A DNA stretch of 64,000 bases, taken from positions 248,001 to 312,000 of the forward strand of contig CANTFK010000987.1 of NCBI GenBank assembly GCA_947646735.1. The letters are read 5' to 3'. The position numbers were made by a program, and so were the translations under genes. Origin of the DNA: Peronospora farinosa (taxonomy: Eukaryota; Oomycota; Peronosporomycetes; Peronosporales; Peronosporaceae). The number at the start of each line of letters is the position of its first letter. The first letter of the stretch is position 1. Below, piece after piece: positions 39,536 to 51,197 of the stretch. The notes under the pieces were generated by a model. That model saw only the letters and a program-made list of their open reading frames with translations, ran no database searches and had not been told where the DNA came from.

Positions 39536-40132
39536 TGTATAGGGGCACTTCTACGAGGATGCCTCGTACTACTAGCACACACCTTATGCACAAGCGAGGA
39601 AGCGGTTATACCGTCTTAGCTCCGCGTGCGAGGGTGGTTGGGAGGTTGGTCGACTGCGTAAGCAGTCGTACCACCAGTTGCCTTTCGCTTAAGCGAGAGT
39701 GCAACGAAATTCTTAACACTAAAGCACCGACGTCACGCAGACGTCTTTCAACTTCTCGTGCGTGGTGCGTTTGTTTAAGTAAATTCAAGACTGAGCTATA
39801 TTTAATGAATTATAACTAAATATATACATATCTACTGGCTATATATATATATATATAGATCGGATACGCGACTCTTTAGAAGCGTATCCTGTCGCATGAT
39901 CTTAAATCTAGATTTAAGATCGCAACTGACGTCCTTCTGAGACGTCGCGATGCCTAGCTTCAACTAGCGTCATCCCTTCTTATGTGAATCCATCAATGGA
40001 TATCACATTCACGAGGGTGGATCACATTTGTGTATCGCACCCAAGTGACAGGTCAAAAGTAATTATGGATACTTTTAGACCAAACATTAAGTATATACTA
40101 AATGTTTATGTGTAACTAGATGCCCTGTTACA
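39536..40132 (-). repeat. 3' LTR of Gypsy II copy B
   Basis: 597 bp. It contains a (TA)n tract at about 39840, GATCGGATACGCGACTCTTT, and the terminal TGTAACTAGATGCCCTGTTACA-like inverted repeat at its right end. It differs from the 5' LTR by a shorter TA tract and scattered substitutions. Confidence 0.85.
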
Positions 40133-40284
40133 CCATCCCCCGTTTTAGAACGATGTTTACATTTTGTAAAACATCGCCTAGGATACAGAGAGACTGCTAG
40201 CCGTTGTAAAACGCGCCGCTAAGTCTACTCGATTCTCATGCAACGAAACGTGGTAAGGCTGATGGGTCGCCTGCAAAGTCACCC

Positions 40285-41681
40285 ATGCAGTCCAGCACTA
40301 AGCGCACGCGCCGCGATTTATCGCAGCCGTCGCAAAGTGCGTCAGGCACTGGGGTGGATATTCCATCTCACGATAATGTGGATGAAGATCCATCTCTCAT
40401 TGTAGACTACAATGAGACCACACCACTGCCATTACCCCAAAGTGGCGATGAGCATAGTGCATTGATGGGACGTATGTCCCCATCATTTGAGGCACCCGTC
40501 CTTGAGGAAGAATCTATGCTTCCTACAAGCGAAGGTAAAACCCCGTCGTCTGCGCCTACGAGCGCAGCGACTAAGACTGAGCGCGCTACTTCGAAAGGAG
40601 TAGTCGCGACTCAGTCAGATGTTACTTCTCAGGCTGATGTCTTGACAATCCATAATGGAGAGTCAGACTCAGGTGAGTGTGAGCTTAAAGCTCCACCAAG
40701 TACACCTTAGGCCTCACTAGCCCGCCGTCGTGAGGGCGGCTACGTGAGTGGTGGCTTGCCACCAATGCCACCTCCATCTGAGGGATGAACTCGGATGGGT
40801 CTAGCGCAGCGCTTTTGCAGCGTGCCACTATAGACGCTCATAGATTCTATAGCGTCTTTCCTTTGTGGAAAAAGCAGGGAAAAGCACTTGGTCGTGCTTT
40901 CCCAATTCCAGTCGTGCTGCGTTCTAACGAAACAGCCGACGACTATGAAGCTGAGCTTCGGCGCCGTGTTACCTTGCATGAAGATGCAACGAAACAGCGG
41001 TCGCAGCGAATCAGCTTCGCCATGAAGCGTGCGCATGACATTTTGGGTGGTAAGCGACCCCCAATTAATTCTCGCCACGCTTCTTCTGCTAGTCCTTCCG
41101 GACCTAGCAGAAAGAAGACAGCTGGTGCTGCTTCACATAAGCAGTCACCAGCCCAGGCACGTAAACGCGCAAAGCGTCCACAGGCTCCCACGAGTCAAAG
41201 CTCGTTGGGTAACCCGTCCACTGGACCAGGATTTTGAGCTTTTGCTTCACAAACCGGTGGGTCAACAGCCTTCCAACAAGGAAGCGCGTATTCCCTTCCG
41301 TGTACATCAACACAGGTGGCGACTGATAGAAGCGGCGATTACGTCCACCCACTCGCGGCTGCCTACTCTGCTGCTGTTCAGTCGCAGGCGGATATCGCTG
41401 CGCTGTAGAGGCAGGTGGCAGATCTTGAGAGCCAAGTCTCGCGACTGACTTCGGATCTGCGCGATGTGAGGACGAGGGATCGTCAGGGGTACGACCGCCT
41501 GAAGACCCGTTTGGACATACACGAGCGACTGGTGATGAGAGACCCGCGTCAAGCGCGGAGTCCTCCTCGATCGCCGAGTCCTTTATCGCCTCGTTCATAC
41601 ACGGGGAGCCTCTCGGCTTCCTCGTCGTCTGATCGGTCGCGACGCTCGACTCACAGTCGGCGTCACCATCGGTCTCGTTAG
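40285..41681 (+). pseudogene. Antisense ORF of Gypsy family II (copy B)
   Basis: Plus-strand frame opposing the element. 40285-40710 encodes a Ser/Thr/Pro/acidic region with VDEDPSLIVDY. After a frameshift, 40785-41237 encodes RAFPIPVVLRSNETADDYEAEL and a Lys/Arg-rich part. The same frame continues, past a TGA at 41235 and a TAG near 41406, through 41415-41681, with a coiled coil (LESQVSRLTSDLRDVRTRD) and SR/SP-rich tail. It overlaps the chromodomain and its linker on the other strand. About 450 codons originally. Function unknown; nuclear or nucleic-acid binding is suggested only by the basic SR-like tail. Confidence 0.6.
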
Positions 41682-42669
41682 ACCGATGCGGATATGTGAT
41701 CTCTTCTGGATCAACATACCGTTTCAGACGACCCACGTAATATACGGGGTGCGTCTTCATATACGGTGGGAGAGTGAGCCTATAATTTAGGTCTCCAACT
41801 TCTTCAACCACTGTAAAGGGCCCAATGAACCGGGGCAATAGCATAGTAGTACCACCAGGTAGTACATAAATTGCATGTTTAGGTAGGGTAGCACTACTTA
41901 ATAGCACTTTGTCTCCCACACTAAAGTGTTCATTGTTTTTGCGACCATGCTGGTCTGCATATTGTTTTTGCTTGTCCTGTGCGCTTGCCATCGCGTCACG
42001 AACTTTACGTGTGATGGCTAATCGCTCATCCACAAAGCGCTCAGCTTCACTCACGATTTTAGAATCCAGCTCGCCGATGACGCCTCCAAGAGGTCGTTCA
42101 TGGGTCGACGCTGTTGATAACACTATAGTGTCATCGTCAAGGAGCACTGACATTTCTTGCCGTGCCTCCTTTGTGACACCTATAGGTGTCGTGGCTACTG
42201 CTAGCTAGCAGTGTCACTAGGGCAACCTTGGCCCTTTTGGCATTCGCACCGAGCGAAGTGAGGGCCCCTCCCCCACTAAGACTCGGGCTGCGTACAAACG
42301 AGACTGGCGTTCGAGGATGACGCAGTCCGTTAATGTAAAACGGTGTTTCACCCGTACTGCGTGAACACTGTTATTAATAGCGAACTTCACGAATGGCAAT
42401 TGCTTGCTCCATTCTTTAGGAGTCGCTATTGTACGCAACACATCCGCCACGACTCGATTGGCCCGTTCTGTTTGGCCATCGGTCTGGGGATGATCAGCGG
42501 TTGACATGTGGAGCTTGCTACCCAGCAGCTCGAACACATGTCGCCAAAAACCCGACGTAAAACGCGGATCCCGGTCCGATACTATGGACTCGGATATCCC
42601 GTGTAGTCGATACACGTGATCCAGAAACAAGAGGACAGCCTCTTTTCCAGATGGTGCCAAATGCACCAT
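41104..42669 (-). pseudogene. Integrase catalytic core, SH3-like domain and chromodomain (Gypsy II copy B)
   Basis: 42669-42217 holds SDRDPRF and DGQTERANR (catalytic Asp and Glu). 42153-41104 is one open frame of 349 codons: SH3-like (FIGPFTVVEEVGDLNYRL, HPVYYVGRLKRYV), a low-complexity linker, and a complete chromodomain (FLVGRLLTHRF, LKILVQWTGYPTSFDSWEP). The chromodomain is expected to direct integration to methyl-histone chromatin. A stop and frameshift separate this from the catalytic core. Confidence 0.82.
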
Positions 42670-42681
42670 CTTGCTCAGTCT

Positions 42682-43500
42682 CTATACAAAGACGACGAGC
42701 CCCGTCCTGCCTTTATGGTCAGGCGGTAAGCCAAACATGAAGTCCAAACTGACCGACTTCCAACATTCAGTTGGAATCGGTAGTGGCTTCAGTGGCGCAC
42801 TGTTCGAAGGTGCAGGCTTTATGCGCTGACACTCTTCGCAAGAGCGAATATAGTTGGCCACCCACCGATATAGATGGGTCCACCAACATTCCTCTGACAC
42901 TCGTAAGAATGTCTTTTCACGGCCCAGATGCCCACTAGATGGCGCATCATGGCACTCGTGAAGCATCATCAGCTTTAGATCTGTGTCATCAGGGACATAT
43001 ATTCTCAAGGGATCACAGGGTGACAGTTGATGCCATAACAGGCCATCACTGTAACTAAAGCGATTTAGTTTCGCTTTGAGGTGCGAAGGAAGGGTAACCT
43101 TTCGTCCAACAAAATGATCCAACAGCAGGCGACAATGCTCGTCCTGACTGTAACACTCCTTGATATCGGAGGCCATTGAGCTCGTCACATGGTAGGCCTT
43201 CATGGATGCCAATGTTGACGACTCAACTTGTGCTTTCGCACGAGAAACACTATCCTGGTGTCTTGCCTCGAAGTCTGGTGTGCGCGATAACGCGTCAGCC
43301 AAGACATTCGACTTACCCGGCTTATATTCAATTTTGAAATAAAATTCAGAGAAGAATGTTAGCCATCTCGCCATTTTAGGCGAGAGGTGTGCTGCCGCGC
43401 TCAAAGCGTTTTCCGCCCTACTATGCAAGAATAAATTGTCAAAACACATGGGGCGCGTAGGCACGGTGCTGACGCATCACGTGAGCTACCACTGGATTGA
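42682..43500 (-). pseudogene. RNase H remnant and integrase zinc domain (Gypsy II copy B)
   Basis: 43464-42682 starts with FDNLFLHSRAEN (worn RT catalytic box) joined abruptly to LSPKMARWLTFFSEFYFKIEYKPGK and LADALSR (end of RNase H), showing a large internal deletion. It then runs through HECHDAPSSGHLGREKT..CEECQRI (HHCC) and SLDFMFGLPPDHKG (first catalytic Asp). A stop after VVFV separates it from the rest of integrase, as in copy A. Confidence 0.8.
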
Positions 43501-45390
43501 ATTTTGCTAGAGCATGTTTCAACCCTTGTGGCATCACAAGCCACTCTCACAGCATACTGCTTGGGGTGCTTACTGCCGTTTTGGCTACATCGGTATCTCT
43601 CATGAGAACCTGATAGTAGCCATCCTTCAGAATAACGCGAAAAAGATAGTTGACTTTCCCATGGAATTCAACAAGACATCTTTCCGCGGGATCGGCGTTT
43701 GCGTCGGAATGGTGGCCGTGTTCAGCTTATTATAAGCATGAACCACGCGCCATCCACCCGTGGCTTTACGCACACAGAAGGTCGGGCTGCATTGAGGCTA
43801 CTTGCTCTCACGTACATGTCCCGCCTTGGCTCGCTTGTCGAAGAACTTATCGATGTAATCGATTTGTTCCTTCGTCAACGTCCATTGCCTAGTCACACAA
43901 TACTTGGTGCCATGCTCCAGGTCAATCTTGTGCCTGATGCCCCTATCGGCCGGTAGGTGGATCGACACTTCTGCTGGAAACACATCACGGTGTTTCCACA
44001 GAACAACATAGAAAGGGCTGTCTTTTAAGGCTTCCCAGCCTTGAGAAGCAAACCGTTTCTCCTTGTCGGTCTCCAAGACGCTCTCATCCATTGTGGAAGA
44101 CGAGCAACAGCTCACCACGTTCTCTTCTGGAACTGGTGCGACTATCTCGTAGATCTTTCCTTCCTTTAGTTCGGACAGGAACAGATCCCACGTCATCTCC
44201 GAGAGATTTACTATCTCCTCGGAAGATGCCAAGACAAGTTGGAGCAACTCAAATAAGGATGTCTCCAGCATTTTACCTTCGACGGACTCGAACAACTCGT
44301 TCGTAGGTCCGTCCTCTTGGACCGTGACTGATCCAAGGGTCACTCGTTTCGACGTGCCCTTGATCGTTTTAATACGTCTGGTGCTCGTTCTTCGAGTCAC
44401 CACGACCTTTGACCTGGAAGAAGGTGTCGTTGCTATCTCAGCTAACGCACTCCTTCCAACCGCACCAGGCTCTTGGCTATGTGTCGAATCTTGTGGCGCT
44501 TGACTTCCTGTCAGCCCACCATCAACTGCCACAGGCTCTCGGCTCTGGGCAGGACTATTGGACGCATAACTATCTGTCATCGCCCCATTCACTACACCAG
44601 TCTTTTCGACCTGGGTAGGAATATGTGTCACCTGGCTTTCCGCCAGTGCACTCCCAACTACACCACTCCTTTCGAGCTGGGTAGTTCCTGGTGCCGATTG
44701 ACATACCGTCATCGCATCCTCGACTGTGTTGGACACAGCATCAGCCACATAAGCTTCTCGCAAGAGCACATCCTTTCCGGTGTCTTGCGTAGAGCTAGCG
44801 ACTGTGCGTGTACGCCAGTCTATCCATGGTTGATGTTTAGCCAACCAAGGCATGCCTAGGATGAGGTCATACGGACTCTCCATACCTAGCACTGTGAACT
44901 TCTCTTTACAAGAGAAGTCACTGAAACGGAAGGCGAGTTCAACTCGAACTCCCTCCGATTTAACGAGCGCGCCGTTCGCTAAACGAACGATCGCCTCTTC
45001 TCGCTTGCCGTCCTGGCAAAGCGACTCATAACTTACCGGACTATTTTTCAGAGCCGCGAGTTTCACAAAGTTTTGTGATGCACCCGAATCAACGAGAAGG
45101 GTCATCACTTGGTCATAGCCTCGTACTCGAGCGCTATAGACCAAAAGGGTTGAGGTCCGACCTTTCGGAACCTCAGGGACTATGCTACCCATTTGTTCGA
45201 TCACTCTGAACTTAGGGGTAGCTTCAGAGCCGCGACAGTAGGGCATCCCGCCCCTCCTGCGCTCCCGCATTTCCCGACCCATCTTGGGCAGGTGCTGAAC
45301 CCGTGCGTCGTGCACGCTGGTTTTTCGCACCTCCCTTCGGGTTGGGAGACCTTTTGCTGGCTGCCTTAGCACCAGCAGCAAGTTTGGCAT
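43501..45390 (-). pseudogene. Protease-RT frame (Gypsy II copy B)
   Basis: 45390-43798 is open for 530 codons. It overlaps the end of gag in another frame, consistent with frameshift expression of pol. It includes VIEQMGSIVPEVPKG, the protease site LVDSGASQNFV, YDLILGMPWLAKHQPWIDW, a Thr/Ser/Glu-rich spacer and the start of RT (GIRHKIDLEHGTKYCVTRQW). The frame is lost at 43798. RT remains to about 43500 (KDGYYQVLMRDTD-like codons) are broken by stops. Confidence 0.8.
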
Positions 45391-46351
45391 AGCAGCGAGC
45401 CATCATATGGCCTCGCTTGCCGCACTTGTAGCAGATCACATCTGCATTGCCTAACTCCATAGGAGTGGCATCAGATTTCTCGGACGACGGCCTGTAATAG
45501 GCTGTCGCCGAGGCGCTGTTGTAGGATTGCTTCTCAACTAAGGCAATGTCAATTGCCTCTTCCATCGCCTTTTACACCTTCCATGAAAGGGCTTGACGCG
45601 ATGGTCCTCGCCGTAGTCCATTCATGAACGTGGCCAACTTGATACGCTCTGGTATCGGTTCCCCATTGATGGACGCCGACAGCGAACGCAACTCCTGAGC
45701 AAATTCTTGCAGAGAGCGTTTCGCCTGTCGTGCTCCAAAGAAGCGCACCATAAGCAACACTTCGTTGTTAGGCGGCTGATACATGGCGCAAATCTTTGCC
45801 TTAAAGATCGCTAATGATGGAAATGCATCAGCATTAGCCATCAGCGCAGAGTATGCCCACTCTGACGCTTTGCCACGCAAGTTGGACATGGCATACGACA
45901 CCATTCTGGTGTCGTCTTCGATGAGCTGCGCCACTCCACATTGCTCCACTGCTAATAACCAGTGAACAATCGTGTGAGGTCTAGTTCCATCGAACTTCGG
46001 AGGGTCCATCCGAATGGGCCTCGGTTGAGCAGGCAGGGCAGAGAGCGTCTCAACAGTTCTGTCGAGCGCCTCATTACGTGCCTGCTCAAGCCTAATCTCA
46101 TCCTGAGTCTTAGTGATGGACTCAGCGATGGCTTGGCTGTTTACATCGGACGCGTTTCTACGCTGTCCGAGCACAAACGCCTCAAATTGCTCCAACTGAG
46201 CAACAGGTTGCTCAGGAGGACAATGCAAGAGGTTGACCAGGGCTTGTTCACCAAGTCCCTGCGCCATATGCTCTGCCAACTCCCTATGATGTTGGGAGAG
46301 GTGAGGGAAGTCACTCCAGTCCATATTAAGGACCATATCAACCACACGCAC
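45224..46351 (-). pseudogene. Gag of Gypsy II copy B with one nonsense codon
   Basis: 46351-45572 (259 codons) is the gag body: WSDFPHLSQHHRELAEH, PPKFDG, VSYAMSNLRGKASEWAY, AMYQPPNNEVLL. A single TAA at 45572-45570 splits it from 45565-45224, which holds CYKCGKRGHMMARC and a basic C-terminus. Suppressing that one stop in imagination would give a ~375-residue gag, so this copy is young or was recently mobile in trans. Confidence 0.8.
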
Positions 46352-46395
46352 GCTCAGAGAGACGGGTCGTGGGAAGGACTACAAGTGCTACCAAG

Positions 46396-46999
46396 TGTAG
46401 ACGGGCACTTCTACACGAAGTTGCCTCGTACTACGAGCACACACCTTATGCACAAGCGAGGAAGCGGTTATACCGTCTTAGCTCCGCGTGCGAGGGTGGT
46501 TGGGAGGTGGTCGACTGCTTAAGCAGTCGTACCACCAGTTGCCTCTCGCTTAAGCGAGAGTGCAACGAAATTCTTAACACTAAAGCACCGACGTCACGCA
46601 GACGTCTTTCAACTTCTCGTGCGTGGTGCGTTTGTTTAAGTAAATTCAAGACTGAGCTATATTTAATGAATTATAACTAAATATATACATATCTACTGGC
46701 TATATATATATATATATATATATAGATCGGATACGCGACTCTTTAGAAGCGTATCCTGTCGCATGATCTTAAATCTAGATTTAAGATCGCAACTGACGTC
46801 CTTCTGAGACGTCGCGATGCCTAGCTTCAACTAGCGTCATCCCTTCTTATGTGAATCCATCAATGGATATCACATTCACGAGGGTGGATCACATTTGTGT
46901 ATCGCACCCAAGTGACAGGTCAAAAGTAATCATGGATACTTTAGACCAAACATTAAGTATATTACTTAATGTTTACGTGTAACTAGATACCCTGTTACA
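46396..46999 (-). repeat. 5' LTR of Gypsy II copy B
   Basis: 604 bp, matching 39536-40132. It has a longer (TA)n tract (about 46700-46722). On the + strand it starts TGTAGACGGGCAC and ends CCTGTTACA. It is immediately followed by the upstream region of effector copy 2. Confidence 0.85.
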
Positions 47000-47009
47000 G
47001 TATGAGCTT

Positions 47010-49495
47010 TTCGCACTCGATATTCAATTTTCGACCTTCGCGAACAAGTGCGAAGGTGTCAATCCTAGAATCCCATACGAAACCCTGGCATGTGACAATT
47101 GAGATTTCAGTGAGTAAGAGCTTTTATGTAGCCATAAATCTTAGCATCGAGCTAGAGGTGACTTTTGAATACTTAGGAGTGGACTGCCTACGAATTCTTT
47201 TGCAATTCAAGCGTAGATTTGCATCGGATCGTGTCGTGCCAGTCAAGAGATTCTTGTAGAACCATCCAATCAGATCCAAAATGTTCTTTATTGGTCCGAT
47301 CGGATGGGAGCATTGTTGTATCATCTAACCGATTACAGCCGAGAGCTCCAACTAAACGCCGTTGTCAGATCACACCATTTCTCAATTTGCGCTCAACTCA
47401 CTACTCAAGTCAAAGATGTCTGCAGCCGATGGTACCAGTAACATAAATTGAAGAACTTGCACTGCGGTATCTGCGGCTTCGACCTGCACACTATTGAGAG
47501 CGATGGGGATATTTGGACGTGTCCGTGTGTGGTGGGTCACGAGATTGTCAGTGAGGTGACGTTGGCTGGCCCCGATGTTAAGGTCGGTGACCGTGTGGGT
47601 GTCGGTGTCGGTGTCGGCGATCTAGCGTGGTCTTGTCTGAAGAAGGACCCCTCGGTTCCATGCAACGAATGTTTGAGTGGCGATGACGCGTACTGCACGC
47701 ACAGGGTCTTGACCTACAACGACAAGTACAAGAAGAACGGAGCGACGTCAGATAGAGGTCATCCCGACTACGTGCGTGTAGCCCACGAGGACGCTTTCAA
47801 GATCCTGGACAATATTCCATCCGACGGTGCTGCGCTGCTGCTGTGTGCTGATACCACTGTGCTCATATCGCTAGAAGAGAATCGTGTGAAGCCTGATAAG
47901 CGTGTGGGTGTCGAGGACGTCAATGGTCTTGGCCACAAATTTGCCCATGCCATGGGTGTTGACGCTGTAATGGCGTTCTTTAGTTTGACGAAAAAGGAGC
48001 AGAAAATGGCTGACTCGGGTGCGACAGAGTTTGTGGTGGACAGGAAGAAAAAGCAAGCTGCGACTGTGATCGGCTTGACGGATGTTTCTCGGTCTTCTTA
48101 CGCGAAGGTGTTAACTGCTATTGCACTGCTGGCGTGTGTAGCTTCGAGAGTGGCCACCTCAGCATGGATATCACAGGATGTCATGCGAAGCTCCCGCGCG
48201 CTGAAGGCGGCGCATACGCCGGTCCAAGCTAATCGAAACTTGAGGCTTCACGCGGCAAAGAGCGACCACACCTATAATTTTGAAGAGAGAATGCTACCTC
48301 TTAAAGTCATGGGACAACCTGTGGCAGTGGAATTATCACAAAGTGAAGCTGCTGCCCTACAAAAATTGTCAGATTTATACGCTGGCAATGCACATGAGGC
48401 AGTTGGAAAAATAATGGGAGGCATTTCGCAAAGGGTCGAGGGCGTCACAAACTTGGAACAAAAAGAAGTCGTATATAACAGTTTGATCAAGTTGTTTCTG
48501 AATCCCGGCAATGACTATAAACTGGCCAGATTGCTCGATGCAGAAGCAAAGATCAAGGAAATGACAGCCTTCGCTAAAAATCTACAAGCTGCCCAGTTGC
48601 GGTATTGGCACTCGCAAGGGATGTCTGCGGCAGATGTCTTCGACGTTTTACAACTTGGCACATCAAACGAGAAGCTATTTCAAAACCCACTCTTTTACAG
48701 ATTGATTGATTTCATTAAGTCAACGACATCGGATAAGGAGACCTCAAGCGTGTTGCCGACCTTGTACTCGACATTGTCAAGTAAATTTAATACGAACGAT
48801 TTGGTGAAGTATTTAGTCAACGACATAAACGCTGGTCGTGAGACACATCTCGCTCCAAAACTGCTACTAATGCGGCTGTTGAAGGGTCAACTTGATGGGG
48901 AATCAAAGCGGACGGTTTTAAATGTTGCGAAGCTTAACACCGGTAGCCAACGCATGAACGGCCCGCTCAAGGTCACTTTTCGCAAATTCTCGGGCTTTTT
49001 TACTCGTATAGATTCACAATGGGATGATTTGACTCAGCTCAAGGAGATGTTCGGCGAGTCAAAAACTGGAGAGATGCTCACTACGACGAACGAGGAGAGC
49101 TCCGTAGTAACGCGGGCGGAGCGTCTGCTTCACAAACAATTCAGTTTGTGGTTGGATGATGAAATTCTTGTGGAAACTCTTGACGGCAAGCTTTTAAGAG
49201 ATGGTGTTTCTAAAGACGTGGTCAAGAAGATTAAGGAGAAATACGTCAATACTGGGCTACCCCTATGGAACAACGTGCAAATCTATAACCATCTGCTCTT
49301 TGACGAGTCTAAAGAAGAGTGGTTGGTGGACCTCCGGAAACGATATTGCATTCTATATAAACTCTTCCAAAATTTCTTGTGTATAGTAATTCGTAAATTC
49401 TAATTGTGCTTCGGTATTTGTGGGATAATTCTCATCGATAACGAGCAATACCTGCAAAGTAGTGTGCGCAGTATCGTCATGCCTATTGTTGTTTT
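47010..49495 (+). repeat. Inverted duplication, arm 2
   Basis: Counterpart of 28738-31215. Upstream homology begins close to the LTR end (CGATATTCA, CTTCGCG..GCGAAGGTGTCAATCCTA). Downstream homology stops near 49490, about 25 bp before the family I LTR. The arms are inverted and enclose about 15.8 kb. Confidence 0.85.
47416..49403 (+). pseudogene. Alcohol dehydrogenase-RXLR/WY effector fusion, copy 2 (start lost, tail frameshifted)
   Basis: Near-identical to copy 1 over dehydrogenase, hydrophobic segment, RNLR and EER. The ATG at 47416 runs into TGA at 47449 after 11 codons, because one base is missing compared with copy 1. The long frame (47448-49403) opens only with TTG; the first in-frame ATGs are at about 47952 and 48006, past the zinc-binding part. 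From about 48879 to 49240 the sequence diverges strongly (KGQLDGESKRTVLN in place of ESQLTAEPKALT). A one-base loss near 49245 (AATACTGGG versus AACTACTGGG) replaces the last 13 residues with an unrelated tail of about 50. It could still give an effector-only product from an internal start, so 'pseudogene' is a judgement. Confidence 0.65.
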
Positions 49496-49517
49496 ACACA
49501 CGATAATATCGACGATG

Positions 49518-49975
49518 TGTAACGGGGTGAGGCCGTCACATAATCTTGACACTTATATGAAGTGTCAATAAAAATATTATTATAACTAATAATATTTGAC
49601 AATATTACCGTTTCTAATAATATTGTTCCTAGATCTCCTTGAAGTTGGAGATGCCCTCTCATTGGTTGATATGGGCCATCATATCAACCAACGCGCTGAC
49701 CAATGACCGATGGACGCGCGCAATGAGTGAAGGGCAAGTTGTCAACATACATAGTTGTAGTTTAATATAGTTAATATAAAGTTATAACAGATTAGTTTTA
49801 TAGGATAGTTAACTATATTAGATACAGTTCTCTTTTCCTTCTCATTTAAGCGTTTGTTTGGTTGATTGACTTCCTCTGCTCACGTGTACGTGAGGTAATT
49901 GAGGCACTTGCTTCACTGTCATCAGTGAAGGTAGACTATACTGTTATCAGTATAGTCGGAAGGTGCCCCACTACA
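49518..49975 (+). repeat. 5' LTR of Gypsy family I, copy 2
   Basis: 458 bp from TGTAACGGGGTGAGG to CCCCACTACA. Followed by a primer-binding region CTAATAACACTTCTTGG (TGGTAACACTTCTTGG in copy 1). Near-identical to 56149-56607. Confidence 0.88.
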
Positions 49976-50107
49976 CCTAATAACACTTCTTGGTCCGTTC
50001 AACGACCACCGTACCATCCGCATGGAACAAGCGGATTTGTGATGTCACTACGCATCGCGTGAGGACTTTCGCCATTCGAGTGATTCCAAAAGCAGGCGGT
50101 TCTGCGT

Positions 50108-51140
50108 ATGGCCAAAACTATCGGCAACCCTGTTGTTGGTGCTATGTTTCTATCTCTTATCGAAGACGAACAACATGCAACCATCGCCAAGTTTATACAA
50201 CATGAGCTTGACGAAGTTGTAAAGAAACTCACCTTGCTAGAGGAGCAAGGTTCTCAACAGGTAGACCTGTTGCGAGAACAAGGCGCTTAACAGTCTGAAC
50301 TGTTATGACAACAGCAGGCTAGTGCTGTTGCTGCCGGGTCGACGTGTATATTGGTGTCTCCAAGTACATGGCAGTCGAAAGCGACAACTTGTTAAGATGG
50401 TAAGTCGAACTCGACGATGCCATTGAGGCTCGTCGCATCGATGACGATGCGATGAAGGTCAAGTTCGCCATGTCGAACTTGGCAGGACGTGCCAAAGCTT
50501 GGACCTTAGGGCTTAAACTGCATGACCCATACGTTTTCCCAACGTATGACGTCTTCAAGGCGCGGCTCAAACACACGTTTAAACCGCCTCGCGCCGAATT
50601 CAGGGCTCGGGCTGAGCTCCTGGATTTGAAACAGGGTAAGCGTGATATACACGCTCACGCCCAACACGTACAATACCTCGTTAGCTGTATCGTACTGAAC
50701 CCAATCGATGAACACACGCAGGTTACTGTCTTCATCAAGGGTCTGACAGATGGTTCTGTCAAGACCCACCTGTTCCGCTTGGAGCTCAAATCGCTGGACC
50801 AAGCAATCTCTGCAGCGGAACAGGAGGACTTTAGCCTAGAACAGGCTCACGTCCACTAGGGAGCATATCCCATTAAGACGACAAGAGGGCGGAGGTCCAG
50901 AACCAATGGACCTATCCTATGTAGAGAGCGAGCGACCTCGCTCCCCAGGGTACAAGCGATTGCAAAAGTGCAATCGCTGTCAGAAGTTGGCCACTACGCT
51001 TATAAGTGTAGTGCCCCAAGCCCAGTGTCTCGTAACACTGGGAGTGACGATCGTACGTCTGCCAAGAAGGGCCAGAGACGTGGGTCCCACGTTGCTGCAA
51101 AATCGCAACAACGTGGTGGACCATCAAAAAACGGTCGGGG
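50108..51140 (+). pseudogene. Gag of Gypsy family I copy 2
   Basis: It starts at ATG 50108 (MAKTIGNPVVGAMFLSLIED) with a coiled segment to a TAA at 50288. The body resumes in 50452-50859 (VKFAMSNLAGRAKAWTLGLKL, FIKGLTDGSVKTHLFRLE). The zinc knuckle region is in 50906-51166 with CNRCQKL, but a base loss disrupts the second half seen intact in copy 1 (GHYAYEC). Confidence 0.75.
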
Positions 51141-51197
51141 TCAGTAGGGGCGGAGCGCCCTACTGATCCAGCAACGTCAAGAGAGTTCGCGGGACTC

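Larger units (their letters stand above)
39536..46999 (-). mobile_element. Gypsy family II copy B, nearly complete layout, RT deleted
   Basis: Minus-strand element with direct LTRs 46396-46999 (5') and 39536-40132 (3'). The primer-binding site is CTTGGTAGCACTTGTAG and the polypurine tract GGGGGATGG abuts the 3' LTR. The order is gag, protease, partial RT, RNase H remnant, integrase, chromodomain, then an antisense ORF before the 3' LTR. The RT-RNase H deletion appears identical to that of copy A. No matching target duplication is evident (GATC-side TGATC versus GTATG). The 5' LTR ends about 420 bp upstream of the start of effector copy 2. Confidence 0.85.

Noticed and set aside
39840..39858. 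(TA)n tract as a centromere or origin signal
   Set aside because: It is a microsatellite inside the family II LTR, present in both LTRs with different length.
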